DNA of 64,000 nt from Lysobacteraceae bacterium NML93-0399 (GCA_002307375.1 NTJI01000002.1:1-64000), one strand, 5' to 3'. Numbered from the stretch's first letter, positions 16,587 through 25,129 are shown. A program made the numbers and translations. Notes: generated by a model not told the origin, from the letters alone.

Positions 16587-17381
16587 ATGTGCCTGATCGC
16601 CCTTGCCTGGAATGCCCGCCCCGGCCTGCCGCTGGCGCTGATCGCCAACCGCGACGAATTCCACGCGCGCCCGGCCGCGCCAGCGGGATTTGATCCCGAT
16701 GCGCCCGATGTCTATGGCGGCCGTGATCTCGTACAGGGCGGCAGCTGGTTGCAGGCCTCTGCGCGCCGCCGCCTGGCCGCAGTCACCAACGTGCGCGCCG
16801 GCCTCGCGCCCGATGGTGCGCCCCGCTCGCGTGGCTGGCTGGTACGCGATTTCGTGCGCGGCGACATGTCGGCCGAAGCGTTCGCGCATGGGCTCTCGCG
16901 AACCGCGTCGGAGTACGGCTGGTTCAACCTGTTGCTCTGGGATGGCGACGCGCTGTGGTTCGCCAGCAACCATCCCGCCTTGGCAGCGGCACCGGTCGCG
17001 CCCGGCCTGCACGCGATGTCCAACGGTGCCTTCGACGCGCCCTGGCCCAAGAGCACGGGCGCAACCGGCACACTGCAACATTGGCTGGACGCAACGGCAG
17101 ACGATCCGGCCCCGGCGCTGATGGACGCCGCGAAGCTCGCGCCGCTGTTCGCGGGCCTGCGCGACACGCAGGCCGCACCGGACGGCGCCCTGCCCGACAC
17201 CGGCGTCGGCCTTGCGCTTGAACGCCGGCTGTCGCCGGCGTTCATCCTCGACGCCACCTACGGCACACGCTGCAGCAGCGTCGTGCTCGCGGACGCCGAC
17301 GGCCTGTGCTTCAAAGAGCGCCGTTTCGATGCGGAGGGAGTGCCGGCAGGCATGTCGCGACACCATCTGGCGTTCGCCTAG
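16587..17381 (+). CDS. NRDE/TANGO2 family protein
   Basis: A 264-residue cytosolic protein that starts with the family signature: MCLIALAW, then LALIANRDEFHARP with the eponymous NRDE tetrad. It continues with GGRDLVQGGSWLQ and RLAAVTNVR, then GLRDT and GTRCSSVVL near the C-terminus. The N-terminal Cys2 and NRDE residues recall Ntn-hydrolases. Eukaryotic TANGO2 affects Golgi organisation and acyl-lipid or heme handling, while the bacterial role is unsettled. The start MCL is fixed by the family; an upstream in-frame extension crosses the tRNA and is rejected. Confidence 0.88.
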   Translation: MCLIALAWNARPGLPLALIANRDEFHARPAAPAGFDPDAPDVYGGRDLVQGGSWLQASARRRLAAVTNVRAGLAPDGAPRSRGWLVRDFVRGDMSAEAFAHGLSRTASEYGWFNLLLWDGDALWFASNHPALAAAPVAPGLHAMSNGAFDAPWPKSTGATGTLQHWLDATADDPAPALMDAAKLAPLFAGLRDTQAAPDGALPDTGVGLALERRLSPAFILDATYGTRCSSVVLADADGLCFKERRFDAEGVPAGMSRHHLAFA

Positions 17382-17465
17382 ACACATGTTGCGTGTGGCG
17401 GTTGCGGCAAGGCGCGCCAACGACGCGCGCCGAACCGGGCGTCTGCGGCGCAGCTTCGATCCGCG

Positions 17466-17978
17466 TCAGTTCGAAGACGCTTCGCACCGCACCGGTGCGT
17501 CGTTCTCCAGCGCCTGCTCCCAGCCGTTCGGGCTGCGGATGGCGACGGTGCCGTTGATGCAGCTCTCGCTCTCGCCAGCCTGGCGCGCGGTGATGGGGCC
17601 CGACAGACGGCGTGCGCTGTCTGCTGCATCGGCGCCGGGCGGCATCGTATCCGTCGTGTCCGTCGACATGGTCATCGGCTCGGGCCGGGCGAGCGCGGCG
17701 GCGTCGGGATGCGGCGGTGCGACCGGCGCCGCGGCAGGCGATACCGGCGCCTGCTGCGCCGGCGCTGCCGGCGTGTCGATCACATCCACCGTCGCATCGC
17801 CGGGTGCCGGCGCGGGATCGGCGGATTGCGTCACCACCGGCGCCGGCACAGGCGCCGCCTCGAAGCGATCGCGCAGCGCATGGCCGATCGCATCGGACAC
17901 GAGGTTGCCGACGATGATCGCGAGCGCAACCGGCAGAAAGAAGGCCCAGGGCGACACGGCATCGCGGTCGTAGCGCAT
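17466..17978 (-). CDS. Hypothetical membrane-anchored Pro/Ala-rich protein
   Basis: A 170-residue product from ATG 17978, preceded by a GAGGAA Shine-Dalgarno sequence. One N-terminal membrane helix (about 11-27, AFFLPVALAIIVGNLVSDA) is followed by about 90 residues of Pro/Ala-rich linker. A short C-terminal module (about 145-170) contains ESCINGTVAIRSPNGWEQAL and a second Cys (APVRCE). The two cysteines could form a disulfide if the domain is periplasmic. Family not recognised. Confidence 0.6.
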   Translation of the reverse strand: MRYDRDAVSPWAFFLPVALAIIVGNLVSDAIGHALRDRFEAAPVPAPVVTQSADPAPAPGDATVDVIDTPAAPAQQAPVSPAAAPVAPPHPDAAALARPEPMTMSTDTTDTMPPGADAADSARRLSGPITARQAGESESCINGTVAIRSPNGWEQALENDAPVRCEASSN

Positions 17979-18038
17979 CAACGGTTCCTCGTGATCGACC
18001 CGGATACACCGGCGGCCGGGCCGGTGCCTGACATGCGA

Positions 18039-18078
18039 AAGACCCGGTCTGCCGGATCTCTCCGGCCGGCCGGGCCTT
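18039..18078 (-). terminator. Terminator of the pha operon (minus strand)
   Basis: On the minus strand AAGGCCCGG pairs with CCGGGTCTT (one G-U), enclosing an inner CCGG/CCGG stem, and is followed by TTTCG. It lies about 120 bases beyond the last gene of the phaE-phaC-pspC-HERAH group. Confidence 0.55.
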
Positions 18079-18195
18079 CCAGTGCCGAAGCGATTCCGGC
18101 GGCATTGCGCCATCCGGTTGTTCTTCGACGTGTGCACGCTAGCGCCGGCACCGTTACCGCCCCGTCAAGAATCGCCAACCGTTCGTCGGCACACC

Positions 18196-18642
18196 TCATG
18201 GCGTCGGCCACGGCCACCAGCCGCGACCGCTCGCGGCGTAGCGATCGGCGGCACGTTCGAAGCGGTTACGCACGCTGATACCGCCGCACAGCAGATAGAG
18301 CGGCAGAAACAGCGGACCGAGCACCATGTACTGGAACACGTGGGCGCGCTCGTGGTCGGCGAGCCGGATCGGCGCCTCTTCGCACAGCGCGGCGCGGTGC
18401 GCATAGGTGTGGCACGCGACGTCCAGCGATGCGCCGGTGTGCAGGATCACATTGCCGAAGGTGATCGCCCCGCCCGGCCCCCACGGCCAGCGATCGAAGA
18501 CCAGCGCCAGATCGCCGCGTCGCCACCGGCACTGTGCGCCGAACAGCAGGCCGGCTGCGCCGCCCACCAGACCGATGAGCGTGTTGGGCAGCGTCCAGAT
18601 CGCGCCGAGTGCCAGCACGGCGGCGCGCGTCGCGCGCCTCAT
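18196..18642 (-). CDS. Small membrane protein with HERAH (HExxH) motif
   Basis: A 148-residue protein with a hydrophobic N-terminus (about 8-36), a central soluble part (FGNVILHTGASLD), then DHERAHVFQYMVLGPLFLPLYLL. This gives an HExxH zinc-like motif (H97, E98, H101) running directly into a second membrane span. I recognise it as a conserved type in gammaproteobacteria without assigned function. It could be a very small membrane metallopeptidase, or the motif could be structural. Its start overlaps the stop of the PspC-like gene by four bases, so it is co-translated with the PHA synthase operon. Confidence 0.72.
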   Translation of the reverse strand: MRRATRAAVLALGAIWTLPNTLIGLVGGAAGLLFGAQCRWRRGDLALVFDRWPWGPGGAITFGNVILHTGASLDVACHTYAHRAALCEEAPIRLADHERAHVFQYMVLGPLFLPLYLLCGGISVRNRFERAADRYAASGRGWWPWPTP

Positions 18643-18836
18643 CCCTCGCCTTCAGGCATCAACAGCCAGAGCAGCAGATAGACGAACAGGCCCGGGAACG
18701 CAGCCGAGACCACCGACACCACGACGTAGACCGCGCGCACGATGGTCGAATTCCAGCCGAAACGTCGCGCGATACCGCCGACGACGCCGGCCAGTACGCG
18801 GTCTTCGCAGGTCCTGCTGAGCGTGGTCTGCGTCAT
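18639..18836 (-). CDS. PspC-domain membrane protein
   Basis: A 65-residue protein starting at ATG 18836. A short cytosolic part (LSRTCEDRVLAGVVGGIARRFGW) is followed by one long hydrophobic span, VRAVYVVVSVVSAAFPGLFV, ending in LLLWLLMPEG. This is the minimal PspC domain, named after the phage-shock protein that senses or stabilises membranes. It begins 1 base after the phaC stop and overlaps the next gene by four bases, placing an envelope-stress-type protein inside the PHA operon. Confidence 0.82.
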   Translation of the reverse strand: MTQTTLSRTCEDRVLAGVVGGIARRFGWNSTIVRAVYVVVSVVSAAFPGLFVYLLLWLLMPEGEG

Positions 18837-18837
18837 G

Positions 18838-19911
18838 TCAGTTGCGCTGCGCCAGCCAATCGTGGATGGCGGACGGCACCTGTGTCTGCGCGCGTCCCGA
18901 AACATAGATGCCGATGTGGCCGCCGCGGAACGACAGTTCCGAATAATCCTGCGTGCCCACCAGCTCACGCAGCGCGCGTGAAGCATCCGGCGGTACCAGA
19001 TGATCCTGCTCGGCAAAGATGTTGAGCACGGGCATGTCGACCAGCCCCAGATGCACTTCGCGCGTGCCGATCACGATGCCGCCTTCGACGAAGCCGTTGC
19101 CCTGATAGAACTGCTTGATGTACTGGCGGAAGGCTTCGCCGGCCTGGTCGGGCGAATCGAAGATCCACTTCTCCATGCGCAGGAAATCCTCCATCGCTTT
19201 CGTATCGTCGAGGATGTCGACGGCGGCCACGTACTTCTGCACCAGCAGGCGCCACGGTTTGAGCGTGAGGTAGCAGGCGTTCATCATGTCGGCCGGCACG
19301 TTGCCGAGCGTGTCGACAAACAGATCGACATCGAGATCGCGCGTCCAGTGCGCGAGCATGTTGTCGGCGGTGTGGAAGTCCACCGGCGTGACCATCGTGA
19401 TCAGGTTGCGCACGCGCTCGGGATGCAGCGCCGCGTAACTCAGCGCGAACGTGCCGCCCTGGCAGATCCCGAGCAGGTTGATCGCATCGAGGCCGAAACT
19501 GCGACGCAGATGATCCACCGCGCCGCCAAGGAAACGCTCGATGTAGTCCTCGAGCATCAGGAATCGGTCGGAGCGGTCGGGATACCCCCAGTCGAGAATG
19601 TAGACGTCCTCGCCGCGATCGAGCAGGCCTTTGACGATCGAACGGTCGTGCTGCAGGTCGACCATGTAGGGCCGATTCACCAGCGCGTAGGCGATCAGCA
19701 GCGGCACGCGTGCGGTCGGCGCTTTCTCGCCGATGAAGCGGTACAGCACGACCTTGCCGTCGCGCCAGACTTCCTGTTTCGTCGTCGCGCCATAGTCGAC
19801 ATCGCCCACCTCGCGCAGCGTGTGCGCGGCGGCGCCGAGTTTGCGCTGCATGCGGGCGGCATCTTCGGCGATGCGCTCGGGCGTGATGTGCAGCGGTCCG
19901 ATCATGGTCAA
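18838..19911 (-). CDS. phaC: Class III poly(R)-hydroxyalkanoate synthase subunit PhaC
   Basis: A 357-residue alpha/beta-hydrolase-fold polymerase, the typical short length of class III PhaC. The lipase-like box is GICQGG with catalytic C150; the other triad members are D303 (FAEQDHLVPP) and H332 (GGHIGIYV). The enzyme polymerises 3-hydroxyacyl-CoA, usually short-chain, into storage granules and needs PhaE. It overlaps the phaE stop by four bases. No phasin, phaA or phaB is in the window. Confidence 0.94.
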   Translation of the reverse strand: MTMIGPLHITPERIAEDAARMQRKLGAAAHTLREVGDVDYGATTKQEVWRDGKVVLYRFIGEKAPTARVPLLIAYALVNRPYMVDLQHDRSIVKGLLDRGEDVYILDWGYPDRSDRFLMLEDYIERFLGGAVDHLRRSFGLDAINLLGICQGGTFALSYAALHPERVRNLITMVTPVDFHTADNMLAHWTRDLDVDLFVDTLGNVPADMMNACYLTLKPWRLLVQKYVAAVDILDDTKAMEDFLRMEKWIFDSPDQAGEAFRQYIKQFYQGNGFVEGGIVIGTREVHLGLVDMPVLNIFAEQDHLVPPDASRALRELVGTQDYSELSFRGGHIGIYVSGRAQTQVPSAIHDWLAQRN

Positions 19912-21317
19912 CGCCTCCCTTTAGCCGGCTTGCCGGCCTTTCCGGCCTTGCCCTTCAGCGGCTCGGGAGCGAGCGGCAAGGGCGAGATGAAGCCGAGATT
20001 CGGCAGCCCGGCGACGCGGCTGGGCGCGCGCGCGACTTTGCGCGATGCACGTGCCGGCGCCTTTGCCGCGGACGCCTGGACCGGACGTCGTCCGCCGCGC
20101 CCGGACTTCGCGGACGACGTTGCCCGCGCGCCTGGCTTGGGCTTGCCGCGCCGGGACGGCGAACCGGCGGCCGCGATGTCCTGCGCCTTTGTCGCAGCCT
20201 TTCCTGCTGCGGTTTTTGCGGGCGGCGTCTTCGCACCTGTTTTGGCGACGCGACGCGCTGCAGTGTTCTTCGCCCTGCGCGCGCGGGGCGCGCGGCTCCG
20301 CGCTGCCTGTGCGTCGTCGTCCATCGCTGGCGTCTCGACCTGCACCGGGCCCGCCGGGCGACGCGGCGCTTCCGCGGCGACGGCCTGCACATGCGGACTG
20401 CCGCCTTCGACGGCATCCAGGCGATCATGCACGCGTCGGAGCGCGCGCTCGAGCTCGGCGATCTTGCGGTGCGCGCCATCGAGTTCGATGCGCGTGGGCA
20501 GGTCCAGAACGCGACAGGCCTGCTCGACTTCGCGCTGCACCGCCTGACGCAGCCGCATCTGCCCGCCGACCATGTCTGCATACGCCTTGCGGAACGCCGG
20601 CGACAGCGCGACCTCGGCATAGGCCTCCTCCGCGGCGTCGATCCACAGGTCGAACAGTGCGCGCGGCGACTCGATCGGTGTTGCGGCGTCGCGCGCGGCA
20701 AGCTTGCGCTCGAACAGGCCGAACGCGGCGCTGGACGCCTGCATCAGCAAGGTCTGGTAGTCCTGCTGGCTGCCCTGGTACTGGGCGAATGCCCCGGCCA
20801 GTTGCTGCCAGCGCTCCTGGTGTTCGCGGGTCAGGCCGAAGGTCGGCAGCGAGAACGCGTCGCGCCCGCCCGCCGGTGCGCCGAAGGCCTCGAGCCAGGG
20901 CTGCAGCCGCTCCAGCCAGGTGTTCCAGCCTTCGAGGCCGGGCCCGTGCAGAGCGCCGAACATGCGGCCGACCGGATCGGCGCCCATCGCATCACGCCAC
21001 GCCGCGACGATGGCTTCGGGCGACGCCTGGCGTCCGACGAAACCGGCCGCAACCTGCTGGACCTGATCGAGCCACGGCGTCGCCATCGCCTGGAACCGGC
21101 GCAGCGTTTCGTCGCCGCCGGGCATCTGCAAACCGCCCGTCCACCACTGCATCGGATCGCCCCATGCGCTGGCACCCGGTTCCGGCCGCGCGGTCTGGCG
21201 CCAGTCAGCGCCCGGCATCGTGCGCTGCAGGGCATCGCGCCATGTGTCCCAGAAGCGACGCGCGAGCTGTTCGAGATCCGCCGTCTGCGCGCCCGGTCCC
21301 TGTCCCATGTTGAACAT
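19908..21317 (-). CDS. phaE: Class III PHA synthase subunit PhaE
   Basis: A 469-residue protein from ATG 21317, with AGGAG seven bases upstream. The N-terminal two thirds form the helical PhaE domain (ARRFWDTWRDALQR, about 17-30; a coiled-coil segment near 290-325). The last roughly 130 residues are an unusually long Lys/Ala/Pro-rich basic tail (RAPRARRAKNTAARRVAKTG and similar), reminiscent of histone H1 or phasin PhaF tails. PhaE activates PhaC and sets polymer properties. The basic tail might bind DNA or the nucleoid and help granule segregation; that is inference. Confidence 0.86.
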   Translation of the reverse strand: MFNMGQGPGAQTADLEQLARRFWDTWRDALQRTMPGADWRQTARPEPGASAWGDPMQWWTGGLQMPGGDETLRRFQAMATPWLDQVQQVAAGFVGRQASPEAIVAAWRDAMGADPVGRMFGALHGPGLEGWNTWLERLQPWLEAFGAPAGGRDAFSLPTFGLTREHQERWQQLAGAFAQYQGSQQDYQTLLMQASSAAFGLFERKLAARDAATPIESPRALFDLWIDAAEEAYAEVALSPAFRKAYADMVGGQMRLRQAVQREVEQACRVLDLPTRIELDGAHRKIAELERALRRVHDRLDAVEGGSPHVQAVAAEAPRRPAGPVQVETPAMDDDAQAARSRAPRARRAKNTAARRVAKTGAKTPPAKTAAGKAATKAQDIAAAGSPSRRGKPKPGARATSSAKSGRGGRRPVQASAAKAPARASRKVARAPSRVAGLPNLGFISPLPLAPEPLKGKAGKAGKPAKGRR

Positions 21318-21372
21318 CGTCGACTCCTGCGAACCGCATCCGACTATAGCAACGCGACGCGGCGGCAATGCG

Positions 21373-21993
21373 TCAGAGTTTGGGGATGCGCAGGGTCTTG
21401 CTGACCATCATCGCGCCGGATGCGGCGAACAGCAGCACGAACGGATGCAGCTGCCACGGTCCCAGCTGCAGTTCGCCCAGCCACAGCGCGTCGCCGATGC
21501 GGCCCTGCCACGCGGCGATCGCCAGCACGATCACCAGCAGCAGGCTCGACGGGATCGGCGTGCCCTCGAAGTACTTCACCTTGTCGCTGCCCTGGGACAG
21601 GGTTTCGGCCGTGACGTTGTAGCGTGCGAGCCGGCTGACGCCGCAGCACACGAAACCGCTGAGCACGATCCAGTCCCAGCCGCCCTGCATGCCGCAGGCA
21701 TAGGCCAGCGCTGCCGGCGCAACGCCGAAGGAGATCACATCGGCCAGCGAGTCGAGTTCCCGCCCGAGCGTGGAGGCCACCTTGCGCCAACGCGCGATAC
21801 GTCCGTCGAGCGCGTCGAACACGAATGCCAGCGGGATCATGCCCATCCCCGCCAGCAGCACGCGCAGGTCGCCATCCTGCAGATAGCGCATGGCCGCGAA
21901 CACCGCGCCGGTCCCGCAGAACGCGTTGCCGAGCGTGAACCAGTCGGCGAGCTGGAAGTCGCGGAGCATCGAAAAGTGGCGGGAACGGGACAT
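21373..21993 (-). CDS. pssA: CDP-diacylglycerol--serine O-phosphatidyltransferase
   Basis: A 206-residue CDP-alcohol phosphotransferase with about six membrane spans. The catalytic signature D-G-x2-A-R-x8-G-x3-D-x3-D is complete (D60, D63, G64, A67, R68, G78, D81, D85). Features following it, such as SFGVAPA and VCCGVSRLARYNV, match the type II PssA group. It makes phosphatidylserine, the precursor of phosphatidylethanolamine, at the inner membrane. Start 21993 (MSRSRHFSML) is chosen for an AGGTG upstream. It is divergent from the SPFH operon. Confidence 0.87.
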   Translation of the reverse strand: MSRSRHFSMLRDFQLADWFTLGNAFCGTGAVFAAMRYLQDGDLRVLLAGMGMIPLAFVFDALDGRIARWRKVASTLGRELDSLADVISFGVAPAALAYACGMQGGWDWIVLSGFVCCGVSRLARYNVTAETLSQGSDKVKYFEGTPIPSSLLLVIVLAIAAWQGRIGDALWLGELQLGPWQLHPFVLLFAASGAMMVSKTLRIPKL

Positions 21994-22081
21994 CGGGGCA
22001 CCTGGCAACGGACATGTGGCGCGATGGTGCCGCGACTGCGCATGAACGCGCGTGATCGCCACGGCGCTCGCGACAAGGCCG

Positions 22082-22110
22082 TTGACACGGAGATATCAAT
22101 CCGATATCAC
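22082..22110 (+). promoter_or_regulatory. Promoter with two GATATCA boxes, probable operator of the SPFH/RHH operon
   Basis: A perfect TTGACA -35 (22082-22087) is followed 17 bases later by TATCAC (22105-22110) as a possible -10. GATATCA occurs at 22092-22098 and again at 22103-22109. The repeats are exactly 11 bases apart, one helical turn, and one of them covers the -10. This arrangement suits a ribbon-helix-helix repressor, and the third gene of the operon encodes such a protein. Confidence 0.6.
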
Positions 22111-22137
22111 TTGCAAACACCACCCGAGGATGCCGCG

Positions 22138-22989
22138 ATGAAAGAGAACCCGATCCGTTCCCTGCCGGGCATTCCGGTCCTGCTGGTCCAGCTCGCCGTG
22201 CTCGGCGCATGCGTCTGGCTGTTTGTGCCTGGTGGCGGTGGCGCTCCGGTGGCGGCGGCCATCGTCGCGCTGCTGACGCTGTTCACGCTCATCGGCCACT
22301 ACATCGTCGAACCCAACCAGGCTGCGGTGCAGAGCCTGTTCGGCAAGTACGTGGGCACGGTCAAGGAGGCGGGGCTGCGCTGGAACAATCCCTTTCTGAC
22401 CAAGCGGCGGGTGTCGCTGCGGGTGCGCAATTTCGAGAGCGGCCGGCTCAAGGTCAACGAGCTCGAAGGCAGCCCCATCGAGATCGCCGCGGTGATCGTC
22501 TGGCGCGTCGTGGACTCTGCCGAAGCGGTGTTCAATGTCGACGACTACGAGAGCTTCGTGCACATCCAATCCGAGGCGGCGCTGCGCGCGATGGCCACCA
22601 GCTATCCCTACGACCAGCACGAAGACGACCAGATCTCGCTGCGCAGCCATCCGGCGGAAATTTCCGACCGCCTCAAGGAGCACCTCGACGAGCGTCTCAC
22701 CGCAGCCGGCGTCGACGTGCTCGAAGCGCGCATCAGCCACCTCGCCTACGCGCCGGAAATCGCCCAGGCGATGCTGCAGCGCCAGCAGGCGAACGCAGTC
22801 ATCGCCGCGCGCACGCGCATCGTTGCCGGCGCGGTCGGCATGGTCGAGATGGCCTTGGCCGAACTGCAGAAGAGCGGCGTGGTGACGCTGGACGAGGAGC
22901 GCAAGGCGGCCATGGTCAGCAATCTTCTCGTGGTGCTGTGCGGCGACCGCAGCACGCAGCCGATCGTCAATACAGGCTCGCTGTACTGA
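22138..22989 (+). CDS. SPFH/band 7 domain membrane protein
   Basis: A 283-residue protein from ATG 22138 (GAGGA upstream). Two N-terminal hydrophobic spans (about 12-31 and 36-54) anchor a stomatin/prohibitin-like SPFH domain (about 58-240), with [27 protein letters not shown] and the helical [20 protein letters not shown] segment. SPFH proteins form membrane microdomain scaffolds or cages around proteases. No NfeD or FtsH partner is adjacent. Instead it leads a tight operon with a small membrane protein and an RHH regulator, starting one turn below an operator-like promoter. Confidence 0.87.
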   Translation: MKENPIRSLPGIPVLLVQLAVLGACVWLFVPGGGGAPVAAAIVALLTLFTLIGHYIVEPNQAAVQSLFGKYVGTVKEAGLRWNNPFLTKRRVSLRVRNFESGRLKVNELEGSPIEIAAVIVWRVVDSAEAVFNVDDYESFVHIQSEAALRAMATSYPYDQHEDDQISLRSHPAEISDRLKEHLDERLTAAGVDVLEARISHLAYAPEIAQAMLQRQQANAVIAARTRIVAGAVGMVEMALAELQKSGVVTLDEERKAAMVSNLLVVLCGDRSTQPIVNTGSLY

Positions 22990-23327
22990 TGGCGCCGCAT
23001 CATCTCGCAGCCCTGGTGTTCGCACTGATGGCGGTGCCCGCATTCCTGTCCGCGCGCTGGCTCGTCCAGGGCCGCCTGCCGCTCTCGGGAGGCAGTGGAC
23101 TGAACGTTCGCGACAAGGCCGTGCTCGACAGCAAGCTGGCGCGGCTGTTGCGCATGATCGGCGTGGCGATGCTCGCCACCGCGCTCGGGCTTGCCCTGTG
23201 GGGCGACGAGGAACGTCGCCTGCTGGGCCTGATCGTGGTGATGTTCCTGGTCGTCAACGGCCTGGCGGCCGCCTGCATCTTCGTCGTTGCCGGTGCCAAG
23301 CGACGCGCGCGGGGAGGCGGCGGGTGA
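22989..23327 (+). CDS. Small hypothetical membrane protein of the SPFH operon
   Basis: A 112-residue protein whose ATG shares a base with the SPFH stop (TGATG). It has three predicted membrane spans, about residues 4-25, 55-72 and 78-100. A loop, [20 protein letters not shown], lies between the first two, and the C-terminus is basic ([10 protein letters not shown]). No family recognised. Placement between the scaffold protein and the RHH regulator suggests a functional partner of the SPFH protein. Confidence 0.7.
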   Translation: MAPHHLAALVFALMAVPAFLSARWLVQGRLPLSGGSGLNVRDKAVLDSKLARLLRMIGVAMLATALGLALWGDEERRLLGLIVVMFLVVNGLAAACIFVVAGAKRRARGGGG

Positions 23328-23509
23328 GCGAGAAGAAGGCCTATCCGCTGCGCATCAATGCCGAGATCCTGGCGGCGGTGCAGCGCTGGGCCGATGACGA
23401 CCTGCGCAGCGCGAATGCCCAGATCGAATACCTGTTGCGCGAAGCCCTGCGCCAGGCCGGGCGCCTGCCTGGCGACAGCGGCAAGGCGCGCGGGAACAGC
23501 GCCCGATGA
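23324..23509 (+). CDS. Arc/HicB-like ribbon-helix-helix DNA-binding protein
   Basis: A 61-residue protein from GTG 23324, overlapping the upstream gene by four bases. The pattern [20 protein letters not shown] then [19 protein letters not shown] is a ribbon-helix-helix: a beta strand (YPLRI), helix A, and a second helix starting after the S-A-N turn. Such proteins are often labelled Arc-family or HicB-type antitoxins. No toxin gene is adjacent, so autoregulation of the SPFH operon through the two GATATCA boxes is more likely than a toxin-antitoxin pair. That link is inference. Confidence 0.75.
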   Translation: MSEKKAYPLRINAEILAAVQRWADDDLRSANAQIEYLLREALRQAGRLPGDSGKARGNSAR

Positions 23510-23665
23510 TTCGCGCGAGGCGTGCTTCGTGGCGGACGCGGCCACGCGCGGCAGGACACGCGTCTGTGCGATTTCCCTGACGGGCGCGCGCGTATCGATT
23601 TCCAGAGCCACACCGGCCGCCCCGTGCGGCGCCACGAATATCATTCCGCAACCGGATGGACGCAC

Positions 23666-23845
23666 ATGAGCACACGCTGGCAGTACAAGGTGGAAGAGGT
23701 GAAGTCGGGGGCGATGGGCGGCGTCAAGCCAGATGCGATCGAAGAGCGGCTGACCAAGCTCGGCCAGCAGGGCTGGGAGCTGGTCAACGCGGTCTACGCG
23801 ACGCAGTGGGGCCCCACCCTGCTGTTCTTCAAGCGCCCGGCATGA
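23666..23845 (+). CDS. DUF4177 domain protein
   Basis: A 59-residue protein whose core WQYKVEEVK, a variable loop, LTKLGQQGWELVNAV and LLFFKRP matches the DUF4177 pattern (a small beta-alpha-beta domain with a GWEL turn). Function unknown. The stop overlaps the start of the CPBP protease gene in an ATGA, so the two are coupled. The 156 bases upstream, from the RHH stop, contain no gene. Confidence 0.8.
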   Translation: MSTRWQYKVEEVKSGAMGGVKPDAIEERLTKLGQQGWELVNAVYATQWGPTLLFFKRPA

Positions 23846-24669
23846 GCGCGCCTCTTCCGATGCCACGGCCGCGCCAGGATCTGCGCGTGGCCGTGATTCT
23901 TGCCGCGCTGAGCGCTCTGGCGACGGTGGCCGTGATTCCCTATCTGCTGCAGATCGACCCGGCGCGCATGCAGGCAGCGGCCGGCGTTCCCCTGCCCGCG
24001 CTGGTCGCAATCCAGGCACTGACGATGTTCATCGTCTGCACCCTGCTCGCCTGGGCCGGCCTGCGCATGGGCCACCGGGTCGGCCTGGGCGCGCCGCTGC
24101 TGCAGCGCTGGATCAATCGGCAGGGCGAGGCCGCGATACGGACCTCGGCGCCCGGCCAGGCGGTCGCCCTCGGTGCCGGTGCGGCGGTCGCACTGCTCGC
24201 CCTGTCGCGCCTGCTCGATCCGCTGCTGCTTCCACCCACGCAAGTCGCCATGACCGATATCGCCGGCGCGCGCAGTGCGCTCTACGGCGTGCTCGCGTCG
24301 TTCTACGGCGGCGTCGTCGAAGAACTGCAGCTGCGGTTGTTCCTGATGACGCTCATCGCCTGGGCGGCCACGTGGCTGGTCCGTCGCCGTGCCGGTTTCG
24401 AGGGCGCGCTGTCGCCACGCATTGCGTGGACGGCGATCGTGCTGGCTGCGCTGTTGTTCGGCCTGGGCCACCTGCCGGCCGCCTCGCTGGTCTGGGAACT
24501 CGATGCCGGCGTCGTCCTGCGTACGCTGCTGCTCAACGGCATCGGCGGCGTGGTGTTCGGCTGGCTGTTCTGGAAGCGCGGGTTCGAGATGGCGGTGCTG
24601 TCGCACTTCGCCGCCGATCTGGTGCTGCACGCGCTGGTGCCGTTGCTGCTGCCGCAGGGCATCCTGTAG
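23842..24669 (+). CDS. CPBP-family intramembrane metalloprotease
   Basis: A 275-residue polytopic protein (about seven spans). The three CPBP (Abi/CaaX-protease) motifs are visible: EELQLR (EExxxR, about residues 158-163), LFGLGH (FxxxH, about 210-215) and HFAAD (HxxxN/D-type, about 255-259). Members cleave substrates within membranes, and bacterial ones often protect against peptides or process self-made bacteriocins. No peptide precursor is nearby. Co-translation with DUF4177 is the only contextual clue. Confidence 0.85.
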   Translation: MSAPLPMPRPRQDLRVAVILAALSALATVAVIPYLLQIDPARMQAAAGVPLPALVAIQALTMFIVCTLLAWAGLRMGHRVGLGAPLLQRWINRQGEAAIRTSAPGQAVALGAGAAVALLALSRLLDPLLLPPTQVAMTDIAGARSALYGVLASFYGGVVEELQLRLFLMTLIAWAATWLVRRRAGFEGALSPRIAWTAIVLAALLFGLGHLPAASLVWELDAGVVLRTLLLNGIGGVVFGWLFWKRGFEMAVLSHFAADLVLHALVPLLLPQGIL

Positions 24670-24723
24670 ACACGCGGGTGGCCTTGCCGCCCTGCCCCAT
24701 GGATCCGCAGAGAGGAGTCCGCC

Positions 24724-25110
24724 ATGTGTATCCGCGCCATGCTGCTCGCAATAGTGCTGTGCATGACCGTCGGCACCGCATCCGCCCAGTCTCCGGCTTC
24801 GGCCGAGGCGACCGCGGCCCGCGTGCTCGATCACCTCGACGCCGGTGACTATGCCGCCGTCACCGCCACCTTCGACGCCCGGATGTCGGCCGCGCTCGAT
24901 GCCGATGCGCTGCGCGCGGTGCGGGCGCAGATGGAGGCCGCCGGCCCGGTGACCTCGCGGGAAGCACCGCGGGTGAGCCAGCAGCAAGGCATGATGGTGG
25001 TGGTCACGCGCATCCACCGTGCGCAGGCGAGCCTCGATGCGACCGTTGCGATCGACGCCGACGGACGCGTGGCCGGCCTGCACTTCGCGCCCGCCGTCGC
25101 TTCGCCCTGA
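24724..25110 (+). CDS. DUF3887-like secreted protein
   Basis: A 128-residue protein with a clear Sec signal peptide (cleavage probably after TASA, residue about 21) and a GAGAGGAG Shine-Dalgarno sequence upstream. The mature part (AARVLDHLDAGDYAAVTATFD, then a C-terminal beta sheet with VTRIHRAQASLDATVAID) resembles the DUF3887 fold, a cystatin/NTF2-like domain often fused to peptidases. Here it stands alone. Function unknown. Confidence 0.68.
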   Translation: MCIRAMLLAIVLCMTVGTASAQSPASAEATAARVLDHLDAGDYAAVTATFDARMSAALDADALRAVRAQMEAAGPVTSREAPRVSQQQGMMVVVTRIHRAQASLDATVAIDADGRVAGLHFAPAVASP

Positions 25111-25129
25111 CGGGGCGGCGATCGGCCTT

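Noticed and set aside
23324..23509. Toxin-antitoxin pair built around the RHH protein
   Set aside because: No HicA, RelE or other toxin-like gene lies beside it; the upstream neighbour is a membrane protein.
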